A stretch of 64,000 nucleotides of DNA from an uncultured Clostridia bacterium (GTDB lineage Bacteria > Bacillota > Clostridia > TANB77 > CAG-508). The translations under genes and the position numbers were made by a program. Below, in pieces: positions 63,625-64,000 of the stretch. The notes below the pieces were generated by a model. That model was not told where the DNA came from. It was given only the letters and a program-made list of their open reading frames with translations, and ran no database searches. Numbering within the stretch: the first letter of the stretch is position 1; each line of letters opens with the position of its first letter. Location of the stretch: NCBI GenBank assembly GCA_934155265.1, contig CAKPGU010000004.1, positions 46,401-110,400 on the forward strand, written 5' to 3'.

Positions 63625-63654
63625 ATGTATATGCAGGCTATTAGCGGGTTATGA
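63625..63654 (-). promoter_or_regulatory. Possible sigma-E-like promoter of the sipL-like gene
   Basis: Minus strand: TCATAA (63649-63654), about 15 bases, then CATATACAT (63625-63633), some 32 bp before the ATG. It loosely fits the sigma-E pattern expected for this gene, but the -10 is imperfect. Confidence 0.25.
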
Positions 63655-63663
63655 CAATTTTTT

Positions 63664-63797
63664 GTCAATTTGGTGTCGGTGTTTTTTTTGACACCCCTGT
63701 CAATTTGTGTCGGTGTTTTTTTTGACACCCCTGTCAATTTGGTGTCGGTGTTTTTTTTGACAGCCCTGTCAATTTGGTGTCGGTGTTTTTCTTGACA
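63664..63797 (+). repeat. Tandem array of four REP-like units
   Basis: Units start at 63664, 63699, 63733 and 63768, with a period of 34-35 bp and almost no sequence between them. Each reads GTCAATTTGGTGTCGGTG, a T-run and TTGACA, so that GGTGTC pairs with GACACC and TGTCAA with TTGACA. Same unit as near the RAYT gene. Confidence 0.9.
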
Positions 63798-63802
63798 AAA
63801 CC

Positions 63803-63836
63803 GCAAAAAAAATCCGGTACTCAAATGAGCACCGGT
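63803..63836 (-). terminator. Intrinsic terminator of spoVG
   Basis: Stem CCGGTGCTC/GAGTACCGG (63827-63835 with 63814-63822, one mismatch), 4-nt loop, followed on the minus strand by eight T. Begins 15 bp after the spoVG stop. Confidence 0.9.
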
Positions 63837-63850
63837 AAAAATCTAATTTA

Positions 63851-64000
63851 TTATTCTGCTGATTCTTCTGTTTCAGGAGCGTCATAAGCTTCTAAGATAG
63901 CTTTTTGAATCTTCTCTCTTGTTTCAGCATTGATTGGATGAGCTATGTCTTTGAATTCTCCGTTTGGAGTTTTTCTGCTTGGCATAGCAATGAATAATCC
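63851..64000 (-). CDS. spoVG: SpoVG, C-terminal part (start beyond window)
   Basis: The last 49 codons of SpoVG, an RNA/DNA-binding regulator conserved in Firmicutes. [20 protein letters not shown] is the family's diagnostic core, followed by [18 protein letters not shown] and an acidic tail (ETEESAE). Present in nearly all low-GC Gram-positives, which supports the taxonomic reading of the window. The 5' end is cut by the right edge. Confidence 0.95.
   Translation of the reverse strand, partial: GLFIAMPSRKTPNGEFKDIAHPINAETREKIQKAILEAYDAPETEESAE

Noticed and set aside
63664..63797. CRISPR-like regular repeats
   Set aside because: The units are directly adjacent with no unique spacers and no cas genes; they match the REP elements near the RAYT.
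63555..63824. Small basic minus-strand protein with KKNTDTK-like repeats
   Set aside because: It is only a reading of the four tandem REP units and overlaps the start of the sipL-like gene.

Overview
The window comes from a low-GC, spore-forming Firmicute, most likely an uncultured gut-type Clostridia. A partial spoVG, a SipL-like DUF3794/LysM protein and a YunB-like protein lie at the right end. AGGAGG-type ribosome binding sites, sigma-A promoters with 17-bp spacers and ordinary UGA stops are used throughout. Every gene I can support is on the minus strand, so transcription runs from high to low coordinates.

The window is dominated by two enormous surface-protein genes. The first (57130 to 36346) encodes about 6927 residues if one apparent 1-nt insertion near 50827 is corrected; as sequenced it is split into a 2110-residue front and a ~4800-residue back. 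The second (33756 to 8161) is an intact 8531-codon frame. Both start with an N-terminal membrane segment. Both alternate strings of ~100-residue Ig-like modules carrying a recurrent DKY motif with blocks of BspA-type (DUF285, '26-residue surface repeat') leucine-rich repeats. The 8531-residue protein also has an InlB-like piece, a right-handed beta-helix-like region and a distinct C-terminal part. The two genes share a near-copied upstream cassette: terminator, promoter, leader and Shine-Dalgarno.

Downstream of the 8531-codon gene is a tightly packed cluster (8105 to 1). It encodes small membrane-anchored secreted proteins of TasA/CalY-like (SipW-dependent) type, one SipW/ER-type signal peptidase plus a second truncated by the window edge, and a signal-peptidase-like protein lacking the catalytic His. 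It also encodes an FxLYD-like membrane protein, an unknown soluble protein, a membrane-tethered McrB-like AAA+ ATPase and a McrC/DUF2357-like partner. I read this as a dedicated export, maturation and possibly assembly module for giant adhesins or a matrix fibre; the role of the AAA+ pair is the main unknown.

Upstream of the first giant gene are an AT-hook-bearing cytosolic protein (57279-58496) and another TasA-like secreted protein (58767-59951). Their promoters share an exact 19-bp element just upstream of the -35 box. Between the giants lie a DUF4143-type ATPase and a 5'-truncated Rpn-family nuclease, which look like accessory insertions. At the right end a REP-associated tyrosine transposase (RAYT, 60083-60931) is surrounded by its presumptive REP elements: two that encode its own C-terminal tail, a head-to-head pair forming a 25-bp hairpin behind yunB, and a four-unit tandem array between the sipL-like gene and spoVG.
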